Source: Pseudomonas sp. NBRC 111124 (GTDB lineage: Bacteria; Pseudomonadota; Gammaproteobacteria; Pseudomonadales; Pseudomonadaceae). From it: 34,731 nt of DNA. Each line of letters begins with the position of its first letter. The stretch's first letter is position 1. Made by a program: the position numbers and the translations under genes. The notes below the pieces were generated by a model. The model saw only the letters and a list, made by a program, of their open reading frames with translations. It was not told where the DNA came from and did no database searches. Positions 26,544 to 34,323 of the stretch are shown here, piece after piece. The stretch lies in the NCBI RefSeq assembly GCF_001320245.1, contig NZ_BCBA01000072.1, forward strand, positions 1 through 34,731, given 5' to 3'.

Positions 26544-26614
26544 AAGAATTCTCCAGACAGAGAGAGGGCGGGCCACCTGCATCACAGGTGGCCGGGGGCA
26601 GGGCACAGGCGGGG

Positions 26615-27613
26615 TCAGGACGGCTTGTTGGCGTCGTCGGCGGCCTTGATCAGGTCGGCGCCGATCTGCTCGGAGAACTTCTCCCACACCGGGCGCATCG
26701 ACTCACGCCATTGTTGGCGTTGCTCAGCGGTGAGCGGGTCGATCTCGCTGGTCTTGGCGTCGATGATCTTCTGCCGCTAAGTCTGGTTGAGCGCTTCGGC
26801 CTGCTTGTTCACCTCGACGGTGACCTCGTCCATGATGGTCTGCAGCTCGCTGCGCACATCTTCAGGCAGGCCGTTCCAGAACTTGGCGTTGGTGATCACC
26901 ATGTAGTCGATCAGGCCGTGGTTGGTCTCGGTGAAGAACGGCTGCACCTCGTTGACCTTCTGGCTCTCGTAGTTCGACCAGGTGTTCTCGGTGCCGTTGA
27001 CGGTGCCGGTCTGCAAGCCCTGGTAGACCTCGGCAAAGCTCATCTTGCGCGGGTTGGCGCGGATCGCCTTGAACTGCTCCTCGAGCACGCTGGAGGCCTG
27101 CACGCGGAACTTCAGGCCGCGGGCGTCCTTGGGCAGGATCACCTTCTTGTTCGCCGACAGTTGCTTGAGGCCGTTGTGCCAGTAGGCCAGGCCACGGATA
27201 CCCTTGTCCTCCATCGAGGTCAGCAGCGCCTTGCCCTGCGGGCCTTGCTGGAAGCGGTCGACGGCGGCCAGGTCGTCGAACAGGAACGGCAGGTCGAAGA
27301 TCTGCACCTGCTTGTTGTAGTGCTCGAACTTGGCCAGCGACGGCGCCAGCATCTGCACATCGCCGAGCAGCAGGGCTTCCATTTCCTTGCCATCGCCGAA
27401 CAGCGAGGAGTTGGGGTAGACCTCGACCTTGACCTTGTCCTTGAGCTGCGGGTCGGCGGCGACCAGCTTCTGGAACATCAACGCGCCCTGGCCTTTGGGG
27501 GTGCTGTCGGCCACCACGTGGGCGAACTTGATGATGATCGGGTCGGCGGCCTGGGCCAGGCCCGCCATGGACACTGCGGCGGCGCAGAACAGCGCCTGGG
27601 TCAGCTTCAACAT
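26615..27613 (-). pseudogene. dctP: TRAP substrate-binding protein DctP interrupted by an in-frame amber codon
   Basis: Starting at the ATG at 27613 (ribosome site AGAGGTGA just before it), the frame encodes a signal peptide (1-22, ending AQA) and a DctP dicarboxylate-binding protein. Arg170 in GLKFRVQ is the expected carboxylate ligand. At 26777-26779 the codon is TAG after Asn-Gln-Thr. Beyond it the same frame continues for 53 sense codons (Arg-Gln-Lys-Ile-Ile ... Asn-Lys-Pro-Ser) to a TGA at 26615, giving 332 residues, the normal family size. A single C-to-T change of CAG would explain it. The truncated product has 278 residues and lacks the C-terminal helices. It may be a true recent pseudogene or a base-calling error. 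Confidence 0.85.
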
Positions 27614-27681
27614 CGGTGTCACCTCTGATTTATTGTTTTAGGAGGAGTGGGGTAAAGATGGACCAACGGACTGCGTGTGGA

Positions 27682-27725
27682 GAATTAGCATTTGTGTAAG
27701 CCAGCGTTCGGCTTTGCTTAACGCC
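27682..27725 (-). promoter_or_regulatory. Probable ItcR operator upstream of dctP
   Basis: The plus-strand block GAATTAGCATTTGTGTAAG followed by CCAGCGTTCGGC and TTTGCTTAACGCC closely matches 33317-33360 between itcR and ich. The dyad is GCGTT-N11-AACGC (27704-27724). It lies 69-112 bp before the dctP ATG, in the same orientation relative to dctP as the other copy is to ich. Confidence 0.72.
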
Positions 27726-27735
27726 GTTATCTGTA

Positions 27736-27831
27736 CCGGCCTCTTCGCGGGCGCGCCCGCTCCCACAGGGACACCACTGCTCTCAAGCCTTGTCCAGTAC
27801 CTGTGGGAGCGGGCATGCCCGCGAAGAGGCC
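27736..27831. repeat. Inverted pair of P. putida REP elements
   Basis: 27736-27770 begins CCGGCCTCTTCGCGGGC and ends CCCGCTCCCACAGGG; 27800-27831 is its inverted partner, beginning CCTGTGGGAGCGGGC and ending CGCGAAGAGGCC. Twenty-nine bases separate them. They lie between the end of ccl and the dctP control region, and probably end or process the ich-ccl transcript. Confidence 0.92.
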
Positions 27832-27838
27832 AGTAAGA

Positions 27839-28657
27839 TCAGTCGAGATCTCGAGCCAGTAACCGCTGCGCCCGCAGCACCACCGGCGCATCGACCATCT
27901 GCCCCTCCAGCTGGAAAGCCCCGGCGCCATTGGCCGCCTCACTCGCCGCCAGTACCCGCCGCGCCCATGCCAGCTCCTCGGCACTGGGCGCCAACGCCGC
28001 ATGTATCACCGGCACCTGCTTCGGGTGAATGCATAGCGCGCCGCCGTAGCCCATGTCATAGGCATGCCGCATGGCCCGCTGCAGCCCTTGGGTATCGGCA
28101 ATCGCCGGGAACACCCCATCCAGCGGCGGCGCCAGAGCGGCCCCCCTCGAATGCAATTGCACCGCCATGCGCGCCTGGTCGAGAAACTGCCCCGCAGCCT
28201 CGCTTTCAGTGTTCAATCCCAAATCCAGTGCCAGGTCCAGGCTGCCAAACGACAAGCGCTCCACGCCTTCTGCCGCGGCAATCTGCGCCAGCGCCAACAA
28301 GCCCTTGGCACTTTCGATGATTGGCCACACCGGCTTGCCGCCATGCCAGGCCACCGCGACCTGGGCGGCGTTCTCCACCTTGGGCAGCAGCAAGCCGGCG
28401 ACACCCGGCTGGCCGGCGCAGAAGGCCAGGTCTGCGGCATGTTCCTGATGCTGCGGCGCATTCACCCGCACCCATACCGACGCCTGTGGCGTGGCTTGCA
28501 GAAAGGCCGCCAGGTTATCGCGGGCCTGCCGTTTCAGCGGCTCCTCCACCGCATCCTCGAAGTCGACGATGACCACATCGGCGCCTGCTGCGAGGGCCTT
28601 GGCGAAACGTTCCGGGCGGCTGCCAGGCACGAACAGGGCGGAGCGCACGCTGTTCAT
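27839..28657 (-). CDS. ccl: (S)-Citramalyl-CoA lyase, CitE-like CoA ester lyase
   Basis: This 272-residue HpcH/HpaI/CitE-type lyase would split citramalyl-CoA into acetyl-CoA and pyruvate, the last step of itaconate degradation. It shows RSALFVPGSRPERFAKA at the N terminus, DFEDAVEE (about 32-39) with metal and CoA-site acids, LLPKVENAAQV, PIIESAKGL and GYGGALCIHPKQ near the end. Its ATG overlaps the ict stop by four bases (ATGA). By order and family it corresponds to P. aeruginosa PA0883 (RipC). The substrate is inferred from context; malyl-CoA or related esters are alternatives. Confidence 0.88.
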   Translation of the reverse strand: MNSVRSALFVPGSRPERFAKALAAGADVVIVDFEDAVEEPLKRQARDNLAAFLQATPQASVWVRVNAPQHQEHAADLAFCAGQPGVAGLLLPKVENAAQVAVAWHGGKPVWPIIESAKGLLALAQIAAAEGVERLSFGSLDLALDLGLNTESEAAGQFLDQARMAVQLHSRGAALAPPLDGVFPAIADTQGLQRAMRHAYDMGYGGALCIHPKQVPVIHAALAPSAEELAWARRVLAASEAANGAGAFQLEGQMVDAPVVLRAQRLLARDLD

Positions 28658-29853
28658 ACCACGCCTCCGGAGGCCAAGCTGGCCTGCTGTTCGGCCGTGA
28701 AGCCCAGTTCGTCGAGGATGCCTTGGGTGTGTTGCCCGAGCGCTGGCACCGCGTCCATGCGTGGCGTGAACGCGGCATTGCGCCCCGGTGGCAGCAGCGA
28801 AGGCAACGTGCCGGCCGGGCTGTCCACTTCACGCCAACGGTCGCGTGCCTTCAACTGCGGGTGTTGCCACACCCCCTGCATGTCGTTCACGCGGGCGTTG
28901 GCGATCTGTGCCTGTTCCAGGCGTGCGACCACTTCATCCAGTGACAGGCTGGCGAAGCGGTCGATGATCAGTTGGCGCAGCACCTCGCGGTTTTCCGAGC
29001 GCTTGAAGTTGGCGCTGAAGCGGTCATCGCTGGCCAGCGTCGGGTCGAGCAGTACTTTTTCGCAGAACAGCGCCCATTCCCTTTCGTTTTGCAGGCCGAG
29101 CATGATCGTGCCGCCACCGCCGGTAGGGAAGGGCCCGTACGGGTAGATGGTCGAGTGCGAGGCACCGGCGCGCGGCGGTGGCGGCGCACCGTTGTAGGCG
29201 TAGTACATCGGGTAGCCCATCCACTCCACCAGGCTCTCCAGCATCGACACATCGATGCGGCTGCCAAGGCCGGTCTTGTCGCGCAGCAGCAGCGCCGACA
29301 GCACGCCGGTATAGGCATACATACCGGCGGCGATGTCGGCGATCGAACAGCCGGCCTTGGCCATTTCCTCGTCGCCGGGGCCCCCGGTCACTGACAAGAA
29401 CCCGCCCTCGCTCTGAATCAGCAGGTCGTAGGCTTTCTTCTTCTCATATGGGCCACCTGCGCCGTAGCCGGAGATGTCGCAGACGATCAGGCGTGGGAAG
29501 CGCTGATGCAGGGCCTCGAACGACAGGCCCATACGTGCGGCCGCGCCGGGTGCAAGGTTTTGCACGAGCACGTCGGCCTTGGCCAGCAGGGCCTCGAGGA
29601 TGCCGTCGGCAGCCTCCTGCTTGAGGTCGAGGGTGAGGCTTTCCTTGGAGCGGTTGGTCCATACGAAGTGCGAAGCCAGGCCGTCGACGCGCTGGTCGTA
29701 GCCACGGGCGAAGTCGCCGCTGCCGGGCCGTTCGACCTTGATCACGCGGGCGCCCAGGTCGGCCAGCTGGCGGGTGCAAAAGGGCGCGGCGATGGCGTGT
29801 TCCAGGCTGACGACGGTGATGCCGTCCAGCGGGCGGGGTGCGGTTTGAGTCAT
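28654..29853 (-). CDS. ict: Itaconate CoA-transferase, class III (CaiB/BaiF)
   Basis: This class III CoA-transferase would make itaconyl-CoA, using succinyl-CoA as donor. It shows PLDGITVVSLEHAIAAPFCTRQLADLGARVIKVE in consecutive N-terminal segments and the SGYGAGGPY loop. The Asp in CSIADIAAGMYA matches the catalytic Asp169 of formyl-CoA transferase. A start at 29868 is open, but ATG at 29853 (MTQTAPRPL) has AGGTGA at proper distance and gives 399 residues. It follows the PrpD-like gene with 18 bp between and overlaps ccl. It is equivalent to P. aeruginosa PA0882 (RipA) by order. The donor and acceptor are inferred. Confidence 0.88.
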   Translation of the reverse strand: MTQTAPRPLDGITVVSLEHAIAAPFCTRQLADLGARVIKVERPGSGDFARGYDQRVDGLASHFVWTNRSKESLTLDLKQEAADGILEALLAKADVLVQNLAPGAAARMGLSFEALHQRFPRLIVCDISGYGAGGPYEKKKAYDLLIQSEGGFLSVTGGPGDEEMAKAGCSIADIAAGMYAYTGVLSALLLRDKTGLGSRIDVSMLESLVEWMGYPMYYAYNGAPPPPRAGASHSTIYPYGPFPTGGGGTIMLGLQNEREWALFCEKVLLDPTLASDDRFSANFKRSENREVLRQLIIDRFASLSLDEVVARLEQAQIANARVNDMQGVWQHPQLKARDRWREVDSPAGTLPSLLPPGRNAAFTPRMDAVPALGQHTQGILDELGFTAEQQASLASGGVV

Positions 29854-29871
29854 GGGGTCACCTGTCATCCA

Positions 29872-31221
29872 TCAGTGCAGTGCGGCCAGCGAGCGCGCAT
29901 CGCGCAGCTGCCAGACCTGCTCGATCAGGGCCTGGCCCTGGGCCGGGCTGCGGGCGCCGGAGTACGCCAGCAGGCGCTGGAACTTGGCTTCCAGCTCCGG
30001 GCGCGAGAGGGTGTTGCCAGGGTCGCCCTTGGGCTCGTCGATGGCGGCGCTGAAGCGGCGGCCATCGGTGCTGGTGACCTCGACCCGGCCCAGCCAGCGG
30101 GCGGGGTAGGCGGCGTCGACTTCAGGGTCCAGTTGCATCTCGACCTTGTCGCGGAAGGTGGCGACCTGTGGGTCGGTCAGCGCCAGGTCACGGAATTCGA
30201 TGAGCTGCGCGCTGCCATGCACGGCGATCAGGCCGAGCACGGTGCCCATGGAGAACTTGGCCTGGTGCACGGTAGCCGGCGTGGTGACTCGACCGAGCAC
30301 ATCGATGGCACCCTGGTGCACGCGGGTGACCACGTTGGCGATCTGCTCATGGTCCAGGCCCTCGCGCTGCATCAGCTGCAGCAGCGCGTCGGCGGCGGGG
30401 TGGGTGTGGCGGCACGAGGCGTGGAACTTGAACGAGGTTTCCGCCAGTGCCCAGCGCGTGCCCAGGCGGTCGCTCAGGCGCGCCGGGTCGGCGTCGCTGG
30501 ACATGCCGGCGGCCAACCCCTGGTCGCCTTCCAGAATATTGCGTGCACCGCTCAGGCCATCGGCAGTCAGGTAGGCGGCCAGCAGGCCATCGGCGGCGGC
30601 CTTGGCGGTGTGCAGCTGCTTGGAATCGGCAGCATCGCGCAGGAACTCCCAGAGCCCGGCGGCCTGGGTGCCGGCGCTGCCGAGCAGGTTGATGAACTGC
30701 GCCTTGTCGAAGCCCAGCAGTTTACCCACCCCCACGGCCGCGGCCAGGGTGCCGACGGTGGCCGTGGTGTGGAAGATGCGGTAGTGCGAACGGCCGAGAA
30801 ACTCACCGATGCGGATACCGGCCTCATAACCGGCAACGCTGGCCAGCAGCAGTTCCTGGCCGGACTTGCCGAGGTCCTGTGCCGCTGCCAGCACGGCCGA
30901 GAACACTACCGTGGCCGGGTGCAGCACCGAGCTGTTGTGCAGGTCGTCCTGCTCGACCAGGTGCGAGGCAGCGCCGTTGACCAGCGCGGCGAAGTAGGGC
31001 GACGAGGTGCGTCCGCTGGTCAGCACGCGCGCGCTGCCCTGGGCCGGGCCCATGCGTTCGGCATAGCGCTCGAACAGTGGGATCGGGTGCGCGCCCTGGC
31101 TGGCAAGGGCAGACCCGAGCCAGTCGAGGAACAGCTCTTCGGTGCGGTCCAGCACGGGGCCGGGGATCTGTGCGTAATGCAGGTCGGCGAGGAAGCCCGC
31201 CAGGGCTTGGGTATGCTGCAT
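29872..31221 (-). CDS. MmgE/PrpD family protein
   Basis: This 449-residue member of the 2-methylcitrate dehydratase (PrpD)/MmgE family shows an all-alpha N-terminal domain with FLDWLGSALASQG and HLVEQDDLHNSSVLHPATVV. The C-terminal domain has FKFHASCRHTHPAADAL. Its ribosome site (GAGGG) overlaps the end of the acyl-CoA dehydrogenase gene, ten bases upstream. P. aeruginosa has such a gene (PA0881) at the same place in its itaconate operon, but it is not one of the three enzymes needed for itaconate itself. It may handle a related methyl-dicarboxylate or methylcitrate-like side product. Confidence 0.88.
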   Translation of the reverse strand: MQHTQALAGFLADLHYAQIPGPVLDRTEELFLDWLGSALASQGAHPIPLFERYAERMGPAQGSARVLTSGRTSSPYFAALVNGAASHLVEQDDLHNSSVLHPATVVFSAVLAAAQDLGKSGQELLLASVAGYEAGIRIGEFLGRSHYRIFHTTATVGTLAAAVGVGKLLGFDKAQFINLLGSAGTQAAGLWEFLRDAADSKQLHTAKAAADGLLAAYLTADGLSGARNILEGDQGLAAGMSSDADPARLSDRLGTRWALAETSFKFHASCRHTHPAADALLQLMQREGLDHEQIANVVTRVHQGAIDVLGRVTTPATVHQAKFSMGTVLGLIAVHGSAQLIEFRDLALTDPQVATFRDKVEMQLDPEVDAAYPARWLGRVEVTSTDGRRFSAAIDEPKGDPGNTLSRPELEAKFQRLLAYSGARSPAQGQALIEQVWQLRDARSLAALH

Positions 31222-31231
31222 GTTCGGGCCC

Positions 31232-32395
31232 TCAGAAGCTGCGCGGCAGCTCGAGCAGGTGCTCGGCCACGTAGGACAGGATCAGGTTGGTGGAGATCGG
31301 CGCCACCTGATACAGGCGGGTTTCGCGGAACTTGCGCTCGACGTCGTATTCGCAGGCAAAGCCGAAGCCGCCGTGGGTTTGCAGGCAGGCATTGGCCGCC
31401 TCCCACGAGGCCTTGGCCGCCAGGTACTTGGCCATGTTGGCGCTGGCCCCGGCGTTCTGCCCGCTGTCGTACTCGGCGCAGGCGCGCCAGCGCATCAGGT
31501 CGGCGGCCTCGATCTCGATATGGGCTTCGGCGATGGGGAACTGCACGCCCTGGTTCTGCCCGATCGGGCGGCCGAACACCACACGGTCACGGGCGTAGGC
31601 GCTGGCCTTTTCGACGAACCAGCGGCCATCGCCGATGCACTCGGCGGCGATGAGCGTGCGCTCGGCATTGAGGCCGTCGAGGATGTAGCGAAAGCCCTTG
31701 CCTTCTTCACCGATCAGGCTGCTGGCGGGCAGTTCGAGGTTGTCGAAGAACAGCTCGTTGGTCTCGTGATTGACCATGTTGGCGATGGGTTGCACGGTCA
31801 GGCCGTTGCCGATGGCTTCGCGCAGGTCGACCAGGAAGATCGACATGCCCTCGGACTTTTTCTTCACCTCCGGCAGGGGTGTGGTGCGCGCCAGCAGGAT
31901 CATCAGGTCCGAATGCTGGATGCGCGAGATCCACACCTTCTGGCCATTGATCACATACGTGTCGCCCTGGCGCACGGCGGTGGTCTTGATCTTGGTGGTG
32001 TCGGTGCCAGTGGTGGGCTCGGTCACGCCCATCGACTGCAAGCGCAGTTCGCCGCTGGCGAGCTTGGGCAGGTAGTGGCGCTTCTGTTCCTCGCTGCCAT
32101 GGCGCAGGAGGGTGAACATGTTGTACATCTGCCCGTGCACGGTGCCGGAGTTGCCGCCGCAGGCGTTCACCTCTTCGAGGATCACCGAGGCCTCGGCCAG
32201 GCCCAGGCCCGAGCCGCCGTACGCTTCGGGGATCATCGCCGACAGCCAGCCAGCATCGGTCATGGCCTTGACGAAGGCCTCGGGGAAGCCTTTTTCTTCA
32301 TCGATCTTGCGCCAGTAGCTGGCGTCGAACTCGGCGCACAAGGCGCGCACGCCCTCGCGGATGGCAGTGAGGTCATCGCTGTCGTACGTATGCAT
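31232..32395 (-). CDS. Acyl-CoA dehydrogenase family flavoprotein
   Basis: This 387-residue acyl-CoA dehydrogenase has an alpha N-terminal domain, a beta domain (MGVTEPTTGTDTTKIKT, INGQKVWISR) and a C-terminal helical domain (RDRVVFGRPIGQNQGVQFPIA, QTHGGFGFACEYDVERKFRE). The usual catalytic Glu of the C-terminal YEGT motif is absent (VAPIST there). Instead Glu245 (LNAERTLIA) falls where isovaleryl-CoA dehydrogenase has its catalytic base. This suggests a branched or methyl-substituted substrate, for example a methylsuccinyl-type CoA ester. A ribosome site (AGGGAA) precedes the ATG. It sits between ich and the PrpD-like gene, as PA0879 does in P. aeruginosa; its role in the pathway is not established. 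Confidence 0.9.
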   Translation of the reverse strand: MHTYDSDDLTAIREGVRALCAEFDASYWRKIDEEKGFPEAFVKAMTDAGWLSAMIPEAYGGSGLGLAEASVILEEVNACGGNSGTVHGQMYNMFTLLRHGSEEQKRHYLPKLASGELRLQSMGVTEPTTGTDTTKIKTTAVRQGDTYVINGQKVWISRIQHSDLMILLARTTPLPEVKKKSEGMSIFLVDLREAIGNGLTVQPIANMVNHETNELFFDNLELPASSLIGEEGKGFRYILDGLNAERTLIAAECIGDGRWFVEKASAYARDRVVFGRPIGQNQGVQFPIAEAHIEIEAADLMRWRACAEYDSGQNAGASANMAKYLAAKASWEAANACLQTHGGFGFACEYDVERKFRETRLYQVAPISTNLILSYVAEHLLELPRSF

Positions 32396-32416
32396 GGGGT
32401 GTTCCCTGTCAGGTAT

Positions 32417-33256
32417 TCAGTCGAAAAGCACGTCGGCGCTCTGCGCCACGCCGTCGGCATTGCCGGCCCACAGCTGGGCCTGGCCGGGTGCGCTGATGCG
32501 CCCGGCCACCTCGAACGGGGTGGGCACGGTCAGCGGGCGCACGCCGCGGTAGGCGAAGTGACGTACGTGCTTGCCAGGGTTGGCGCGGATGAACGCACGC
32601 AGGTTCAAAGTGGCGATCATCGGGCCGTGCACCACCAGGCCGGCGTAGCCTTCGGTGTCGGTGACGTAGGGGAAGTCGTAGTGAATGCGATGGCCGTTGA
32701 AGGTCACGGCGGAATACCGGAACAGCAGGGTCGGCGTTGGCGTGACCGCCTCGCTCCAGTCGGCCGGCGCGTCGGCCGGGGCGCTGTCGAGCTTGGGCGG
32801 GTTGGGTTCGCGGTAGACGATGTCCTGCTCTTCACGCACACACAGCTGGCCGTGTTGCGAGTAGTCGTGGCGCACGGTGACGAACAGCAGGGCGCCGGTG
32901 CGGCCGTGCTTTTCCTCGATGTGCAGGATGGTCGACAGGCGATGGGCCTCGGCACCGACCTTGAGCGGGGCGATGAACTCGACCCGGCCCCCTGCCCACA
33001 TCCGGTTGCGGTTGTCGGCCGGGGGCAGGAAGCCGCCACGTGCCGGGTGGCCGTCCGCGCCCAGTTGCGCTTCGGCCAGCGGCTCCTGGAAGAAGCACCA
33101 CATCCACAGAGGTGGCAGCGGTTGGCCGGCAGCGGGGGCGGGTTCGCCAAAGGTGGCGGCGATGCGCTTGATCAGGTTGCGGCTGAGCTCATCGAAGGCC
33201 TCTTCCGTGCGGCCGATCCAGGCGCTGTAGTCGATGGGCGGGTGGGAAGCAGTCAT
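32417..33256 (-). CDS. ich: Itaconyl-CoA hydratase, MaoC/FAS1-like hot-dog dehydratase
   Basis: This double hot-dog hydratase would convert itaconyl-CoA to citramalyl-CoA. The C-terminal half carries the hydratase segment FRYSAVTFNGHRIHYD, typical of mesaconyl/itaconyl-CoA hydratases and HTD2-like enzymes, followed by GLVVHGPMIATL. The N-terminal half holds the second hot-dog fold (RMWAGGRVEFIAPLKVG). The frame opens at 33274, but Met7 (ATG at 33256, MTASHPPIDY) has AGAGG eight bases upstream and gives 279 residues. It is the first gene of the catabolic operon, divergent from itcR, and corresponds to P. aeruginosa PA0878 (RipB). Confidence 0.88.
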   Translation of the reverse strand: MTASHPPIDYSAWIGRTEEAFDELSRNLIKRIAATFGEPAPAAGQPLPPLWMWCFFQEPLAEAQLGADGHPARGGFLPPADNRNRMWAGGRVEFIAPLKVGAEAHRLSTILHIEEKHGRTGALLFVTVRHDYSQHGQLCVREEQDIVYREPNPPKLDSAPADAPADWSEAVTPTPTLLFRYSAVTFNGHRIHYDFPYVTDTEGYAGLVVHGPMIATLNLRAFIRANPGKHVRHFAYRGVRPLTVPTPFEVAGRISAPGQAQLWAGNADGVAQSADVLFD

Positions 33257-33316
33257 AACCATGGGCCTCTGCATTTGTTGTTATGGGCCGATCATGCGAG
33301 GCGCGTGGCATTCTGT

Positions 33317-33360
33317 GAATTTGCATTTGTGTAAGGCAGCGTTCATGTATGCTGAACGCC
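33317..33360 (-). promoter_or_regulatory. Probable ItcR operator in the ich/itcR intergenic region
   Basis: A perfect dyad GCGTTCA-N7-TGAACGC spans 33339-33359 and contains the LysR-type core T-N11-A (TCATGTATGCTGA). The preceding GAATTTGCATTTGTGTAAG is shared with the block upstream of dctP (27682-27725), including the spacing. It lies 61-104 bp before the chosen ich start and 23-66 bp before itcR, so it can serve both activation of ich and autoregulation. Confidence 0.78.
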
Positions 33361-33382
33361 ATCGCCACGACTGGACCTCACC

Positions 33383-34270
33383 ATGCATTTCGACTTGGCA
33401 GACCTGCGGCTTTTCATCCACATCGGCGAATCGCCTAGCCTGACCCAGGGTGCGCGCCGGGCGTTCCTTTCGCCGGCAGCTGCCAGCGCACGGATCAAGG
33501 CGCTGGAAGCTCAGCTTGATACGCGCCTGCTGTACCGCGACAGCCGTGGCGTCGAGTTGACGCCGGCGGGGCACAAGCTGCTGATGCATGCGCGGCTGAT
33601 CATGCGCCAGGTCGATTACTTGAAAGCCGAGTTCACCCAGTTCGGCACCGACCTGGCCGGGCATATCCGCATCTTCGCCAACACCACGGCCGTGACCGAG
33701 TTCTTGCCGGAAGTGCTGGCCGGCTTCATGGCCAAGCGTCCTGGGGTGACCGTCGACCTGCAGGAGCGTCTGTCGCGGGACATCGTGCGCGGCGTGCTCG
33801 ATGGCAGCAGCGACATGGGCATCATTGCCGGGCCGGTGGAGGCCAGCGGTTTGCAGGTGATGCACTTCAGCACTGACCGGTTGGTGCTGATCGTGCCGGC
33901 GGGCCATGAACTGGCCGGTCGCAAGTCGGTTTCGCTGAAGCAGACGCTGGATTTCCAGCATATCGGCCTGCACGACGGCAGCACCTTGCTGAGTTTCCTG
34001 CGGGATCATGTGGAGCGCATGGGGCTTAACCTCTCGCTGCGTATTCAGTTGTCGAGCTTTGAGGCGATCTGCAGGCTGGTGGAGGCGGGGGTGGGTATCG
34101 GCATCATTCCTGAGTCGGCGGCGCTGCGGCATAGCCAGACCATGGAACTGGTGACCATCAGCCTGGATGAGCCGTGGGCGGTGCGTGAGCGGAGCATTCT
34201 GGTGCGTGAGCTGGATGCGTTGCCGGGGACGGTGCGGGCGTTGATTGCGACATTGATGCCAGAAGCGTGA
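33383..34270 (+). CDS. itcR: LysR family regulator of itaconate catabolism (ItcR/RipR type)
   Basis: This 295-residue LysR regulator has a winged helix at about 1-62 (LRLFIHIGESPSLTQGARRAFLSPAAASARIKALE in consecutive segments, then LLYRDSRGVELTPAG). Its effector domain runs to the end with GVGIGIIPESAA near 235. It is divergent from ich, and its position equals PA0877 in P. aeruginosa. The dyads upstream of ich and dctP are its likely binding sites. Itaconate or itaconyl-CoA as inducer is inferred from the neighbouring genes. Confidence 0.87.
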   Translation: MHFDLADLRLFIHIGESPSLTQGARRAFLSPAAASARIKALEAQLDTRLLYRDSRGVELTPAGHKLLMHARLIMRQVDYLKAEFTQFGTDLAGHIRIFANTTAVTEFLPEVLAGFMAKRPGVTVDLQERLSRDIVRGVLDGSSDMGIIAGPVEASGLQVMHFSTDRLVLIVPAGHELAGRKSVSLKQTLDFQHIGLHDGSTLLSFLRDHVERMGLNLSLRIQLSSFEAICRLVEAGVGIGIIPESAALRHSQTMELVTISLDEPWAVRERSILVRELDALPGTVRALIATLMPEA

Positions 34271-34274
34271 TGCC

Positions 34275-34290
34275 AGCGGCGCTAGCCGCT
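34275..34290 (+). terminator. Hairpin just after itcR
   Basis: AGCGGC-GCTA-GCCGCT forms a perfect six-bp stem four bases after the itcR stop, followed by the pyrimidine-rich CTTGCT array instead of a pure T-run. A weak intrinsic terminator is possible. Confidence 0.35.
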
Positions 34291-34291
34291 T

Positions 34292-34321
34292 CTTGCTCTT
34301 GCTCTTGCTCTTGCTCTTGCT
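34292..34321 (+). repeat. Tandem hexamer array, five perfect CTTGCT units
   Basis: Five exact CTTGCT copies run directly into the dispersed repeat and are followed by degenerate units (CTGCTT, TTGCTT). The left-end copy of the repeat has only one or two such units on its minus strand (bases 49-63), so the copy number varies between the two sites. Confidence 0.9.
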
Positions 34322-34323
34322 CT

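Noticed and set aside
26777..26779. Amber codon in dctP as programmed recoding (pyrrolysine or read-through)
   Set aside because: DctP proteins need no special residue here, and no recoding signal or pyrrolysine machinery is expected in Pseudomonas; a point mutation or sequencing error is simpler.
29506..33334. Very long plus-strand open frames (over 700 codons) opposite the ict-ich genes
   Set aside because: They are antisense shadows typical of high-GC Pseudomonas DNA; the minus-strand frames carry recognisable enzyme motifs and ribosome sites.
34292..34321. Short tandem array as a CRISPR
   Set aside because: The units are contiguous hexamers without spacers, and no cas genes are present.
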